A stretch of DNA of 64,000 nt from Oscillatoria sp. SIO1A7. GTDB lineage: Bacteria > Cyanobacteriota > Cyanobacteriia > Cyanobacteriales > Laspinemataceae. Both the position numbers and the translations under genes were made by a program. The DNA is taken from assembly GCA_010672965.1 (NCBI GenBank), contig JAAHFN010000009.1, positions 194,682 to 258,681 on the forward strand. The letters are read 5' to 3'. Under the pieces are notes generated by a model, which worked only from the letters and a program-made list of their open reading frames with translations, was not told where the DNA came from and ran no database searches. This document shows positions 25,977-35,307 of this stretch, in pieces. Positions within the stretch are counted from its first letter, which is position 1. Every line of letters starts with the position of its first letter.

Positions 25977-26744
25977 ATGAAAACAACCGATCGTCCCGAT
26001 CGCCATCGTCTTTGTTGCGTTACTCTTAATGTGGCGTCAAGGGTTTTGGTATTCGCTGGTATTGCATCAGCGTCGCTAATTAATATTAAACCCGCCCTGG
26101 CAGGCGAAATTATTTCAGTCCCATTAATTTGGGAGCTTATGGTAACCGGAGATACGACAGCGTCTGCAAATGTCGAGGCCAAATCTATTCTGCTTTCTGG
26201 ATTCAGCGACGCAGACTCTGACTTTCTAGCAGGTAGCTTTCAGCTAAGTTACAGGCACGAAACACCTTCTGGAGACTATAAAAGGATTACTGAGCTACCT
26301 AAGAAAGCAGACGTTCTAGTGATTGCAAAATTGATTGGTTCTTGGGGCAATTCGACCTTTGATGCGAGCGTAAAGGGAATCGGCTTTGAATCCTTTGTAA
26401 AAGGTGATGCGGCAATTACAGGTCTGGGAGGCTTAAGTTTTGCCCCTCTTGTCTTTAAAGGCTTCGGATCAGGTCCAATCAATAAAACGGACACAGACAC
26501 CATATCTTTTTCAGAAGGAAGCACAGCTTTCTCAGGATCGCTTAACATGGAAGCCAAGGTAGGACTTGGTTTGGCTAATATCGCAAGAGGCAACGCCACT
26601 CTGTCAATAACTGGTCAGCTGGTAAACCCTGAAGTAAATATTGAGTACGAGAAGGTGCCAGAGCCGCTAACCATTCTCAGCACGACTCTAGCCGGAGGTG
26701 GTCTGGTCTTGCTCAAAAAGCGCCGCAGCAAAAAAGTAGCATAG
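25977..26744 (+). CDS. PEP-CTERM sorting domain protein
   Basis: 255 residues, exported. Hydrophobic segment VLVFAGIASASLINIKPALAG with a likely signal-peptidase site after ALA. The mature part is beta-rich with no family I recognise. The C-terminal PEP-CTERM signal comprises VPEP (about 227), a hydrophobic stretch and KKRRSKK, the target of exosortase-type processing linked to exopolysaccharide. No exosortase gene is in the window. A clear terminator follows at 26784. Confidence 0.82.
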   Translation: MKTTDRPDRHRLCCVTLNVASRVLVFAGIASASLINIKPALAGEIISVPLIWELMVTGDTTASANVEAKSILLSGFSDADSDFLAGSFQLSYRHETPSGDYKRITELPKKADVLVIAKLIGSWGNSTFDASVKGIGFESFVKGDAAITGLGGLSFAPLVFKGFGSGPINKTDTDTISFSEGSTAFSGSLNMEAKVGLGLANIARGNATLSITGQLVNPEVNIEYEKVPEPLTILSTTLAGGGLVLLKKRRSKKVA

Positions 26745-26783
26745 TGCCAAAATTGCACGGATCAAACGTAATACTAAACTCCC

Positions 26784-26816
26784 ATGCACCGACTCCAAGC
26801 CGGTGCATTTGTTTTT
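26784..26816 (+). terminator. Intrinsic terminator after the PEP-CTERM gene
   Basis: ATGCACCG, 9-nt loop, CGGTGCAT, followed by TTGTTTTTG. Confidence 0.75.
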
Positions 26817-27095
26817 GTAGTTGGATTTGGTATCGGTAGTTAATCCCAAAACCCTATAGGACAGGCGTTCCGCCCGTCCTACTACAAAAATTCAACTTAT
26901 AGGACAGGCGGAACGCTCGTCATACGGTACTTTTTATAAAATAGTTTATTGGGCATTGGGCTTCGACTCTTCGACAAGCTCAGAGCGAGCGCCCGAACGG
27001 TGACGGTCAAAGCGCGCTTGGGGACTGGTACTAAATTTGCTGCGCAAGTCCCTTAGCTGACTGCTAACTGCTGACCGCTGAGAGCTTCCTCTATA
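26817..27095. repeat. GTAGGAC-type inverted repeats and heptamers
   Basis: Two diverged copies of the GGACAGGCG...CGTCCTAC repeat at about 26858-26930, a GGGCATT fragment, the motif TCGACAAGCTCAGAGCGAGC and short CTGACCG units. No gene seen. Confidence 0.65.
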
Positions 27096-27461
27096 TTATG
27101 GCGAAGAAAACGGCGGTTTGTCTCCTCCCAATAAGGGCGACTCATCGGAATCGCTTCTCAGCAATTTTTCAATTAGAGACGGGGGCGTGGCCGAGCGGTA
27201 AGCTCCGCAATAAGCCATAGTCTGCACTGCAGTGTAAGCCCAATGAGTCGGCGGAACGTCGCTGTATAATTGCGGCAGACTTTCTGCGCGCTCTTGGATG
27301 CAAGCATTTAACACTTCTTCTCTGGTAAGCCCTGCTGGAATAGAAGGAGGAACCGGCTGTTCCGGTGCATTTTCTTGCGATCGCGCGTTTTGTTGTATTG
27401 GCGCTAAGCCCGCGATCGCAATTGCCAATAGTGCTGTAGCCGCTGTAGTTATGGGTTTCAT
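27096..27461 (-). CDS. Secreted protein with a single SLH-like segment
   Basis: 121 residues from the ATG at 27461. Signal peptide MKPITTAATALLAIAIAGLAP, then a Pro/Gln-rich linker. The C-terminal half has YSDVPPTHWAYTAVQTMAYCGAYR, the W-A-Y and F/Y-D-V hallmarks of an S-layer homology repeat, but only one is present. Start moved from an upstream in-frame codon because the shorter form begins exactly at the signal peptide. It is transcribed in the same direction as the cyclase gene upstream (gap 64 bp) and may be in its operon. Confidence 0.65.
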   Translation of the reverse strand: MKPITTAATALLAIAIAGLAPIQQNARSQENAPEQPVPPSIPAGLTREEVLNACIQERAESLPQLYSDVPPTHWAYTAVQTMAYCGAYRSATPPSLIEKLLRSDSDESPLLGGDKPPFSSP

Positions 27462-27525
27462 TTTCTGTCCAATTATTTGGTATAGCAATAAGCAATCAGC
27501 TTTCAGCAGTCAGCAGTCAGCTGCC

Positions 27526-29499
27526 TCATGGAGCGGGAGTCAAAAATTCCTGCATTTCTTCCCGTACTTGCTGATAAATCTTTTGATCCTCTAGATTTCC
27601 CTTTCTGCCCACCAAGCTGTAGAGTCGGACCCTTAATTCCCGGCCTCGGACTTCGCGATCGCCGATGAAAACTGCCTCAACTTCTTCTGCTACGAGCTTG
27701 TAGAGAGATTCTGCAATTAAAATATCCACGCCTACTTTTTTGGTTAAGCCCTCAATCCGGCTGGCAACATTAACGGTGTCGCCGATAACTGCATATTCCA
27801 TCCGACGCCAAGATCCTATATTCCCAGCAATCAACTCTCCATAGTTAATGCCAATACCATTAAACAAAGGAACCCGACCTTGCTGCCGCCATGTTTCTCG
27901 AAGCCGAGCTAAGGCGCTGCGCATTTCTAAAGCAGCACGAATTGCATTCATGGCATCGGTCTTTTCTCCTTGAGAAACTGGAGAACCAAATTCGGCCATG
28001 ACGGCATCGCCAATAAATTTATCTAAGGTGCCGTCTGCTGCCAAGATAGCTTCTACCATCGCATCGAGATAGATATTCAGTTGCTCCACCAATACTTCTG
28101 GGGGGAGGTGGGAGGAAAGGTTGGTGAAACCGCGAATGTCGCAGAATAGAACTGCTGCGTTAATTTTTCCTCCTTTGAGCAGGGCTTTATAGTCATCCGG
28201 TTGTTTGAGAATTTCCTCGACAATGGGAGCAGCTAAATAACGTTCTAAGGTGCGGCGAAATCGCTTTTTAGAACGCTGGTCGCCGATCGCGCCAATGATG
28301 AAGTGGCAGAAACCGATAGCAGCGATCGCCACTACGGGAACGGCGGCGGGCACAATCGTCTGGGCGTAGGCAAATAGCAGATAGGATATACAGCCCCAGC
28401 CGATAGCGAGCCCAAATCCCCAAGACAAGCGCGCTAGAGTTTGTTTGGGCATTTTGTCTATTAGTACCGCCGCCAAGGCAACTGCCACCAAGACGAAAAT
28501 GCCCTCGCTCGCACCTGTCGGTAGCCCTCTCTTGATAGATTTTCCTTCTTGTAAAGTGGCGATCGCATGGGCATGAATTTCGACGCCCGCCATCTTTTTC
28601 CCTCTGAAAGGCGTGGTAAAGAAATCCTGGAGAGAAGTTGCTGTCGCTCCAATCAGCACCACCTTATCCTGAAAAGTTTTTTCTTTTAAATGTATTTCCC
28701 ACCAATCCTCATAGAGAATATGCCAAAACGGCACTTTAGGAAAGCTACCCGACGACCCATAGAAAAAAATATCTCTGCCTTTCGGCTCTGGATAAGGTAT
28801 TTCCGCCGAATCTAGCGCCAAGCGATCGAATGACGGTAAAGTTGGCAGATCTAAAGGGCGAACTACTTCTTCTAAATATGCCGTTCCCAGACTATGAATT
28901 TTGCCATCGCTCTCGGGCAGATAATTAATAAAACCCACAGACATAGGAGTAGTTTCCAGGCTCTGATAGGGTTTGACCAATTGGACGAGGTTTCCTGTAG
29001 GGGTCGGGGAATCTCGATACAAAGCTGCCAAAGTAACGCGATCGGCATAGCGTTGCAATACTTCTTGAAATTGCCGGTCGTCTGCATCTCCATATATGCT
29101 GGGAGTCGAAAAGATAACATCCACTGCCACCGACTTGGCTCCTGCTGCCATTAAGCGCTCGATCGCCTTGCCGTATGCCGCTCGCTTCCAAGGCCAAGTA
29201 GCTAGAAGGTCTGCGATCGCTTCCCCTTGAGGATCGTCTGCATATATAGGTGCAGCGGAGAGCGACTCATCGTCAATGGCCAAAATAATCATGTTTTCAG
29301 GAACCGGCACGGAACCTCGCAATTTAAAAAAAAGCGTTTGGGTTTGCCGCTCCAGCCATTGTACCCAGGATGCAGAACTGCCCGTTGCGATCGCGCCCGC
29401 TAAAACCCAAAACCCCATTAGCAAAACGCTAAAATAGCTTTTGAGATGAAATTTTAAATCTCGCTCTTTTAATTTCTTATCGGAAGGTCTTTTTTCCAC
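27526..29499 (-). CDS. CHASE2-domain class III adenylate cyclase
   Basis: 657 residues. First transmembrane helix at about 22-42, then an extracytoplasmic CHASE2 sensor domain (to about 325; IILAIDDESLSA, PWKRAAYGKAIERL, VVLIGATATSLQDFFTTPF), three more helices, and a class III cyclase domain. Metal-binding Asp in FCDIRGFT and GDAVMAEFG, substrate-type residues K in DKFIGDA and D/T in VIGDTVNVASRIEG. These fit ATP rather than GTP specificity. GTG start. FecR-domain and CHASE2-cyclase genes are frequent neighbours, and here the FecR gene lies just upstream on the same strand, suggesting one sensory unit producing cAMP. Confidence 0.9.
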   Translation of the reverse strand: MEKRPSDKKLKERDLKFHLKSYFSVLLMGFWVLAGAIATGSSASWVQWLERQTQTLFFKLRGSVPVPENMIILAIDDESLSAAPIYADDPQGEAIADLLATWPWKRAAYGKAIERLMAAGAKSVAVDVIFSTPSIYGDADDRQFQEVLQRYADRVTLAALYRDSPTPTGNLVQLVKPYQSLETTPMSVGFINYLPESDGKIHSLGTAYLEEVVRPLDLPTLPSFDRLALDSAEIPYPEPKGRDIFFYGSSGSFPKVPFWHILYEDWWEIHLKEKTFQDKVVLIGATATSLQDFFTTPFRGKKMAGVEIHAHAIATLQEGKSIKRGLPTGASEGIFVLVAVALAAVLIDKMPKQTLARLSWGFGLAIGWGCISYLLFAYAQTIVPAAVPVVAIAAIGFCHFIIGAIGDQRSKKRFRRTLERYLAAPIVEEILKQPDDYKALLKGGKINAAVLFCDIRGFTNLSSHLPPEVLVEQLNIYLDAMVEAILAADGTLDKFIGDAVMAEFGSPVSQGEKTDAMNAIRAALEMRSALARLRETWRQQGRVPLFNGIGINYGELIAGNIGSWRRMEYAVIGDTVNVASRIEGLTKKVGVDILIAESLYKLVAEEVEAVFIGDREVRGRELRVRLYSLVGRKGNLEDQKIYQQVREEMQEFLTPAP

Positions 29500-29576
29500 T
29501 GCTGTTCTTTTAAACTAATCGAGTAATCGGGAATTAGTAAGCATGGAATTAGGGCAAACTAATAAATCTCTTTTCC

Positions 29577-29735
29577 TACAGCCAACAGCCAACAGCCAAC
29601 AGCCCCCACACCCCACACCCTACACCCTACACCCCAAAAACTCTACCGCCACACCCTACGCCCCACACCCTACACCCAATACCCCAAAAACTCTACACCC
29701 TACACCCCAAAAACTCTACCGCCACACCCTACGCC
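29577..29735. repeat. CCCTACA / CAGCCAA heptamer repeats
   Basis: CAGCCAACAGCCAACAGCC followed by alternating CACCCTACACC and CCAAAAACTCTACCGCCAC blocks, the latter forming a longer repeat unit seen twice (29636-29663 and 29708-29735). Confidence 0.85.
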
Positions 29736-30533
29736 CTAAAAAGGCAATTTTATTCCACCGCCGCCTACATTAGGGCAGGCAAAGTTGGGAAAGAGATCCT
29801 TGCATACTCCCTGAAGTTTTTCCTGGCCGGGCAGTTGTCCTAGAAATCCCTTAAACAGAATTCCGGTGAGAACATCTCCAAATTCCCAGGGTTGTAAACT
29901 CTCTACCTCACCAACGCGATCGTTAACGATAGCTACTTTCTCCCCTTGTTTTATACTTACTGCCTCTGAACCTTCGGGGTTATCCCGTTCTGCTAAGGCG
30001 ACTTCTCCTTCAATTACCTTAATTCCTTGCGAGCCTTCTTGCTCGATTTTTTTCTCTATTTCTTGCTCGATGTCAATTACCTTGATTCCTTGCGAGCCTT
30101 CTTGCGAGCCTTCTTGCTCTTGTTCCAAAATATAGATAGTGCCCTGCACTCCAGCTACCACTGCAGAGGTGCATCCGTTGGCTGGGCCAGCAAAAGCCCC
30201 TTGCCCTTGTTGAAGCTCCAGGCACTGGCCAATTTTCAGGGAAGAATTAGGCCCGAGTCTTACCGCTGCGCCGTTATCAAAAACAAGCGCGACCCTGGAA
30301 TTGCCGGTACGCACTTGCTGCCCAGAACGCGCTATATCGTTAATCTTAGCTGGCTGGCTATCAATAGTCACCTCGGTGCCATCCAAGATTTCTGTAATTT
30401 CTGCTTGGGTAATTTGAGCCATAGCTGGTAGGCGAACCACCGCGATCGCGATCGCCAAACACAAACCGCTCAGCAGACATAGACCTATCCTCCAGAAACG
30501 ACGCCCCCCGATTATCCGATTCCGTCTTATCAT
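29736..30533 (-). CDS. FecR domain protein, exported
   Basis: 265 residues. Signal peptide (GLCLLSGLCLAIAIAVVRLPAMAQ). FecR domain: ARSGQQVRTGNSRVALVFDNGAAVRLGPNSSLKI and VAGVQGTIYI. The middle contains an in-frame duplication: EGSQGIKVI occurs twice, and EGSQ is repeated in tandem, from a 12-bp DNA repeat. AAGGAG lies 10 bases before the ATG. In the same direction as the CHASE2 cyclase. FecR domains transmit periplasmic signals; the partner here is presumably the cyclase's CHASE2 domain. Confidence 0.85.
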   Translation of the reverse strand: MIRRNRIIGGRRFWRIGLCLLSGLCLAIAIAVVRLPAMAQITQAEITEILDGTEVTIDSQPAKINDIARSGQQVRTGNSRVALVFDNGAAVRLGPNSSLKIGQCLELQQGQGAFAGPANGCTSAVVAGVQGTIYILEQEQEGSQEGSQGIKVIDIEQEIEKKIEQEGSQGIKVIEGEVALAERDNPEGSEAVSIKQGEKVAIVNDRVGEVESLQPWEFGDVLTGILFKGFLGQLPGQEKLQGVCKDLFPNFACPNVGGGGIKLPF

Positions 30534-30639
30534 CGTAGATTTTCTCCTTGTGAGTTTAGCTGGCTGCCCAGCTTACTGAGGAACCACAAATAGATGCCAT
30601 ACTATTTTATCACAAGCGCTGTAACAACCCCTAGATCTG

Positions 30640-30741
30640 TTATAGCAATAAGCAGTCAGCGGTCAGCGGTCAGCTTTCTGCTGACTGCTTATTGCTATAT
30701 AACAGAGAACCCGGGTTTCTTGAAGAAACCCGGGTTCTGTT
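30640..30741. repeat. Two adjacent inverted repeats upstream of the FecR gene
   Basis: First, TTATAGCAATAAGCAGTCAGC with CAGCGGT heptamers, answered by GCTGACTGCTTATTGCTATA. Second, AACAGAGAACCCGGGTTTCTT, one base, then AAGAAACCCGGGTTCTGTT (30701-30741, 2-nt bulge). The second family recurs at about 57297-57332. They lie between two diverging minus-strand units. Confidence 0.8.
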
Positions 30742-30794
30742 ACCAACCGCCCTATTTTTCTAGCAATTTATAATATTGACGGGACTAAAGAGGA

Positions 30795-32474
30795 CTAAGG
30801 AGTGGCGACAATATAAGGAGAGGGAATTGCTTCGGCTTGGCCGGAATTCACCAGAGCTTGGTAAACGAAGGCAGCAACTTCGGCGCGGGTGGCAGGGCGA
30901 TTGGGGTCGAAGCGATCCAAATTGGGATAGTTGACTACCATTTCACTCTGAGTAGCACCAGCGATCGCAGTCTCGGCATATCCGGGAATTTGGGAAGCAT
31001 CCTCATAGCGACTCAGCACGCTAGTATTGTCAGACCGCAAATCCAAGCCGCTACTTAGAGCTACTATTGCCTGTACTTTAGGAATTTGCTGGTTGGGGCG
31101 AAACACTCGTCCGGGATAGCCGGCCAAAAAGCGGCCTCGGTATGCAGACTGAATCGCTTTATATGCCCAAAAACCGGTGCTGACATCCGCAAAGCTAGTC
31201 GCCGTTCGTTGCGATTTTGGTGCAAAAGCATTGTTGACGATCGCCGCAAACTGGGCGCGGGTTACTGGCTGATTCGGGCGATAAGTTCCATCGGGAAAAC
31301 CAGCGATAATCCCCTTGGAAGTCAAAGCAGTAATATAAGCCTCTGCCCAGTGACCGCCTACATCAGACAAAGCAACTTGGACATCAGATTGGACGAAGTT
31401 GACCCGCCCAGCAATTTTATCTGCATCGATATCGTTGCCGATCGCCGTGATAGTCTGGCTCGCCGTAGCATTAAACAAATCTTTCCCGGCATTATTGCGG
31501 ATGCGATTATTGCCCGGGTCGCTCGCCGTGCCCAAATCTGGATTGCCGTCGGCGATAATCACCACCCCATTGCGGTTATTATTCTCGATAGAATTACCTC
31601 GCAGCACTGGCTTCGCAGCATTTGAGATAACAATTCCGTCGTTATTTTCATAAATACCGTTCTCTATCACAGTTGGCGAAGCCACATCGCCTATCGCAAT
31701 CCCAAAACCCGTTTCTCGGAACTGGTTGCCTCGTATTTCGCCCTTTGCTGCGCGAGCCACAGAAATTCCGTTCGCGCTATTATTAACAAATAAGTTATTT
31801 TCAATTATAGGACTGGCTTTTCCAGTTACAAAAATGCCATCTCTTAGACTATCGCTAAAAGTATTGTTGCTAACGGTTGGACTGCCATACTCAATCCACA
31901 GCCCCGTGCCTCGGCTCGCCCGGTTGGTGACGGTTAGCCCTTCAATGACGCTACCGGATTCAGCAGTAAGGGTCACATTTTGGCGGGCAAAACTCGGGCT
32001 GGTGTGGACTCCGCTCCCTTCAATGAGAATCCCTTGACCTTTAGTGGCTGCATCTCCTCGCAAAGTCACTCCGGGCTTGATTTCTAAGGGAAAAACTTCG
32101 CCGTTCTCTTCGTTATAAGTGCCGGGAGCCAACTGAATGACGCTGCCAAACTTGGCTTGCTTTAAGGCATGAGTAATAGTGCGATAAGCATCCCCTTCGC
32201 TATTTCCTGAAGCGAAGTCATTGTTTCCCAGTTGCGGGTTAACATAGATGATGTTATTGCTAATAGAAGATTGAGCGGTTTCTAGGGGAGCCGCAGCGGG
32301 ATTGGCGCTAGCGACTAAGGGTATTGTTCCACCAGCCCAGAGCAACAAGGCAGCCAACCCAGCCCGTATAGATAAGGTAGCGCGTTGGCGATTTTTGGAA
32401 GTTTGGAGCTTAGAAGTTTGGAAAGCAGAAGTTTGCAGTGCAGAAGCTTGGATTGCAGAATTGTGGCGTTCCAT
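30795..32474 (-). CDS. Parallel beta-helix (DUF1565) protein with three SLH repeats
   Basis: 559 residues, exported. A hydrophobic segment at about 37-56 ends in AAAP after an odd N-terminus in which Q-T-S recurs (ALQTSAFQTSKLQTSK), encoded by near-repeats. DUF1565 region: IIYVNPQLGNNDFASGNSEGDAYRTITHALKQAK. A right-handed beta-helix follows (repeats such as GIFVTGKASPIIENNLF, NGISVARAAKGEIRGNQF), then three SLH repeats from about 375 (ALSDVGGHWAEAYITALTSKGII, FADVSTGFWAYKAIQSA and a third ending RPATRAEVAAFVYQAL). It is probably a cell-surface protein held by SLH. GAGGAAAC precedes the ATG. Confidence 0.87.
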   Translation of the reverse strand: MERHNSAIQASALQTSAFQTSKLQTSKNRQRATLSIRAGLAALLLWAGGTIPLVASANPAAAPLETAQSSISNNIIYVNPQLGNNDFASGNSEGDAYRTITHALKQAKFGSVIQLAPGTYNEENGEVFPLEIKPGVTLRGDAATKGQGILIEGSGVHTSPSFARQNVTLTAESGSVIEGLTVTNRASRGTGLWIEYGSPTVSNNTFSDSLRDGIFVTGKASPIIENNLFVNNSANGISVARAAKGEIRGNQFRETGFGIAIGDVASPTVIENGIYENNDGIVISNAAKPVLRGNSIENNNRNGVVIIADGNPDLGTASDPGNNRIRNNAGKDLFNATASQTITAIGNDIDADKIAGRVNFVQSDVQVALSDVGGHWAEAYITALTSKGIIAGFPDGTYRPNQPVTRAQFAAIVNNAFAPKSQRTATSFADVSTGFWAYKAIQSAYRGRFLAGYPGRVFRPNQQIPKVQAIVALSSGLDLRSDNTSVLSRYEDASQIPGYAETAIAGATQSEMVVNYPNLDRFDPNRPATRAEVAAFVYQALVNSGQAEAIPSPYIVATP

Positions 32475-33164
32475 TTTTTCGTTTCCTCGGGTTGCTTGTT
32501 TTTCTCTACATTCCCAATCTACAAAACCGAACTAAAAGTGAGATGTAGGGATATAACACTGCTTCATCTGACTGCAAATTATCCTCTTTTTGTTTCCGTG
32601 GCCCAATTCGCCCGGCGAGGGCAAAATCGCTCCCGCACTAGGCTCAGAGCCAAAAATGCCAATAATTTTTTTCTGAGGAAGGATCTGGACAATCCCCCAA
32701 CTGACCCTTTTTTAGTTTTGAGTGTTGAGTTTTGAGTTTTGAGTTTTTGGTTGTATATATGCAATATGCAGGGCAAGATCGAATCCGCTTAAATATCCAT
32801 ACAAAAAATTTGGAATATCCCGTAGGACGGGCGTCCCGCCTGTCCGCCAGCCTATTCAGGGACAGGCGGGACGCCCGTCCTACCTACGGAGGGACTATTC
32901 GTTGAGCGATAAATTTATGCGCTTCCTTCAACCTTCAACCCACCCCTAACCCCTCCCAGGAGGGGAATAAAGAGTGGGTTCCCCTCTTGGGAGGGGTTAG
33001 GGGTGGGTCTCTTACAGATAATTTTTCAAGAACCAATAGTCCCTGCCTGTCCTACGGGTCATTGGTTGGTGCTTGGCGCACGGCAACTATATATATAGAG
33101 TTAAACCCGATCGCAAAGTGCAGGTCCTGAAAACTCAAAACTCAAAACTCCGGGGCGCTCGAAC
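32475..33164. repeat. Gene-free region with two large inverted repeats
   Basis: A GTAGGACGGGCG repeat is a 23-bp perfect hairpin (32822-32844 with 32861-32883). A second 21-bp perfect inverted repeat begins ACCCACCCCTAACCCCTCCC (32938-32958 with 32988-33008). TTTTGAG and AAAACTC heptamers lie near both ends (about 32720 and 33130). No coding sequence supported. Confidence 0.8.
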
Positions 33165-33734
33165 TCAAAACTCTTTATCAATAAGGTTGCGAATAGCAGC
33201 TACTTGATTGTTGTAGTCTGAGTCGCTCAGGACGGGAGCCGAGGCTTCGAGGGAAATCGGCGCAGCTAAGTCTATCCAAGAACGACAGCCACCGTATTCG
33301 GGGCGGTAGGCAACTATCTGCGGTTGTTGGAGTTTGTGGGTCCGCAGTAAGAGGACGTAGAGGGGCGATCGGGGCTTCCACTTGAGCCGATCGCCAACCA
33401 TGCGATCGTTCCAAATATGATAGGGCAGCAATGCGGTTAGCTCCGACGGGTCGCTTACGGGCAAGATATCGGTAATCTCTGCCCAAGCCCCAAGTTGAAT
33501 AGTTTCGGGATGCCAGCCAGATTCTACCGGCGTGACCTTCTCTTTATAGTCGGGATCTAGCAGTTCTGGCTTTTGATGCTCGTAAGTAGGATAGAGCAAT
33601 GCTTGGCGGTGGGTGACGCTAAAGCGCCCTCCTTCTTCGCGGATGCCCCCTTTGCGCAAGAGTACGATCGTTTCTCCCCGTTCCAGAGCCTCGACGGCAA
33701 CCGCCCATTCTTTTAGCGCAGCAGTTAGTTTCAT
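33165..33734 (-). CDS. DUF1802 family protein
   Basis: 189 residues: LKEWAVAVEALERGETIVLLRKGGIREEGGRF, YPTYEHQKPELL and KPRSPLYVLLLRTHKL are characteristic of DUF1802, common in cyanobacteria, archaea and firmicutes. No catalytic residues are known. Downstream end runs into AAAACTC repeats. No strong ribosome-binding site before the ATG. Confidence 0.85.
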   Translation of the reverse strand: MKLTAALKEWAVAVEALERGETIVLLRKGGIREEGGRFSVTHRQALLYPTYEHQKPELLDPDYKEKVTPVESGWHPETIQLGAWAEITDILPVSDPSELTALLPYHIWNDRMVGDRLKWKPRSPLYVLLLRTHKLQQPQIVAYRPEYGGCRSWIDLAAPISLEASAPVLSDSDYNNQVAAIRNLIDKEF

Positions 33735-33747
33735 CTAAAAATTAGGG

Positions 33748-33926
33748 TGATAGGGTGTAGGGTGTGGGGTGTAGGGTGTAGGGTGTGGGTTTTTTTTAGG
33801 GTGTAGGGTGTAGGGTGTGGGGTGTAGTCGGAAACTAGGCGGAAACTAGGCTTAATGCTTATCCTCCTTGTCTCCTCCTTCTTATCCCCACACCCCACAC
33901 CCCACACCCCACACCCTACACCCTAA
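33748..33926. repeat. GTAGGGT heptamer runs, inverted
   Basis: Two GTAGGGT/GTGGGGT runs (33753-33828) face an inverted CACACCC run (33885-33925) that ends 23 bp before the aldo/keto reductase start. Confidence 0.88.
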
Positions 33927-33948
33927 CTATACAGAGAGCAATGTTACT

Positions 33949-34914
33949 ATGGAAACGCGCAACTTAGGTAAGTCTGAATTAAAAATAACCCCGATTATTA
34001 TGGGGACTTGGCAAGCAGGTAAGGCTATGTGGGTCGGAATAGAGGATTCCGAGATAATCGAGGCGCTGCGATCGGCATACGATGCGGGGATTACTACGTT
34101 TGATACCGCCGAGGAATACGGCGAAGGCTATTCGGAGCGGATTGTGGGGGAGGCGCTGGCTCCTATCCGAGACCGAGTTGTATTGGCAACTAAGGTTTGG
34201 TCTGCTAATCTAAAATACGACTTACTTATCGAAGCTTGCGATCGCTCTCTAAAAAATCTGCAAACCGACTACATCGATCTGTACCAAATTCATTGGCCTT
34301 CTGGGTCTTGGGGTACTAAAGTAGTACCGATTGAGGAGACTATGCGGGCGCTTAACGACCTGAAGCAACAGGGTAAGATTCGGGCTATAGGCGTTTCTAA
34401 TTTTTCCAGCGCCGAAATGGAAGAAGCATCCCAGTATGGCATCATCGATAGCTTGCAGCCTCCTTATTCTCTTTTTTGGAGAGACATAGAGGAGAAAGAG
34501 ATGCCTTACTGCGTTGACAATGAAATCACAATTTTGGCTTATTCCTCTCTGGCACAAGGATTATTAACGGGCAAATTTGCTCCGAATCATCAGTTTGCTA
34601 AGGGCGACCACCGGGCAAATAACAGGCTTTTTCGCAATAAGGAGAATTACGATCGCGTGCAGCAAGCTTTAGTCCAACTGCGTCCAATTAGCGATCGCTA
34701 TCAATGTAGCCTCGCTCAGTTGGCCTTGGCTTGGTGCATCGCTCAGCCCCAAACCTGCGCTATTGTCGGAGCCCGCAATGCAGAACAAGCTACGGCCAAT
34801 GCCTTGGCAGCTGAGATTAAACTATCTGCTGAAGATTTAGCAGAAATTGACGCGATCGGGCGTACCGTCACCGACTCCTTAGAATACAATAAAGTAATGT
34901 GGAACTTTTCTTGA
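33949..34914 (+). CDS. Aldo/keto reductase
   Basis: 321 residues from the ATG at 33949. The frame remains open 81 bases upstream only because CACACCC repeats contain no stop, giving a Pro/His-rich false extension. The catalytic tetrad is complete: D52, Y57 (DTAEEYGEGYSE), K82 (LATKVW), H115 (YQIHWP). It is an NADPH-dependent carbonyl reductase of the TIM-barrel family; ligand unknown. C-terminal motif VGARNAEQATANALA binds NADP. Monocistronic. Confidence 0.9.
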   Translation: METRNLGKSELKITPIIMGTWQAGKAMWVGIEDSEIIEALRSAYDAGITTFDTAEEYGEGYSERIVGEALAPIRDRVVLATKVWSANLKYDLLIEACDRSLKNLQTDYIDLYQIHWPSGSWGTKVVPIEETMRALNDLKQQGKIRAIGVSNFSSAEMEEASQYGIIDSLQPPYSLFWRDIEEKEMPYCVDNEITILAYSSLAQGLLTGKFAPNHQFAKGDHRANNRLFRNKENYDRVQQALVQLRPISDRYQCSLAQLALAWCIAQPQTCAIVGARNAEQATANALAAEIKLSAEDLAEIDAIGRTVTDSLEYNKVMWNFS

Positions 34915-35307
34915 GATTTTTGATTTTTGAGATTTGAGTTTTGAGTTCTTAGCTTAAGAGTTTTGAGTAGATGTAAGACCAATTCTTTATGAAGCTGCAA
35001 CAAATAACGATCTTTATCCGCCGTTCGGGCTCAGGGCTCAGCCCGAACGGATTTGTTCCATCTTCATACAGAAATGGTATAAGGTAGGGGCGCGATAAGG
35101 CGTAGGGGCGAACGGCCGTTTCGCTGTCGCGACATGAAACGCCCCTACAGGCTCGGCGCAGGCGTAGAGCCGCTACACTTAGAATTCCAAGAAATAAATT
35201 ACCCAATTCGTAGGACGGGCGTCCCGCCTGTCCGGGAGCAGTGAGACTTTTCGGAAGCCCGTCCTACGGGGAAGCGAGAGATATAGACAGCAAACTAAGA
35301 GCGAACA
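34915..35307. repeat. Repeats between the reductase and the SbcD-like gene
   Basis: TTTTGAG units (34920-34970), a CGTAGGGGCGAACGGCCGTTTC element (35096-35150), and a GTAGGACGGGCG repeat (35210-35267). Bases 35184-35233 are identical, in inverse orientation, to 53690-53739 upstream of pilB. No gene seen. Confidence 0.75.
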
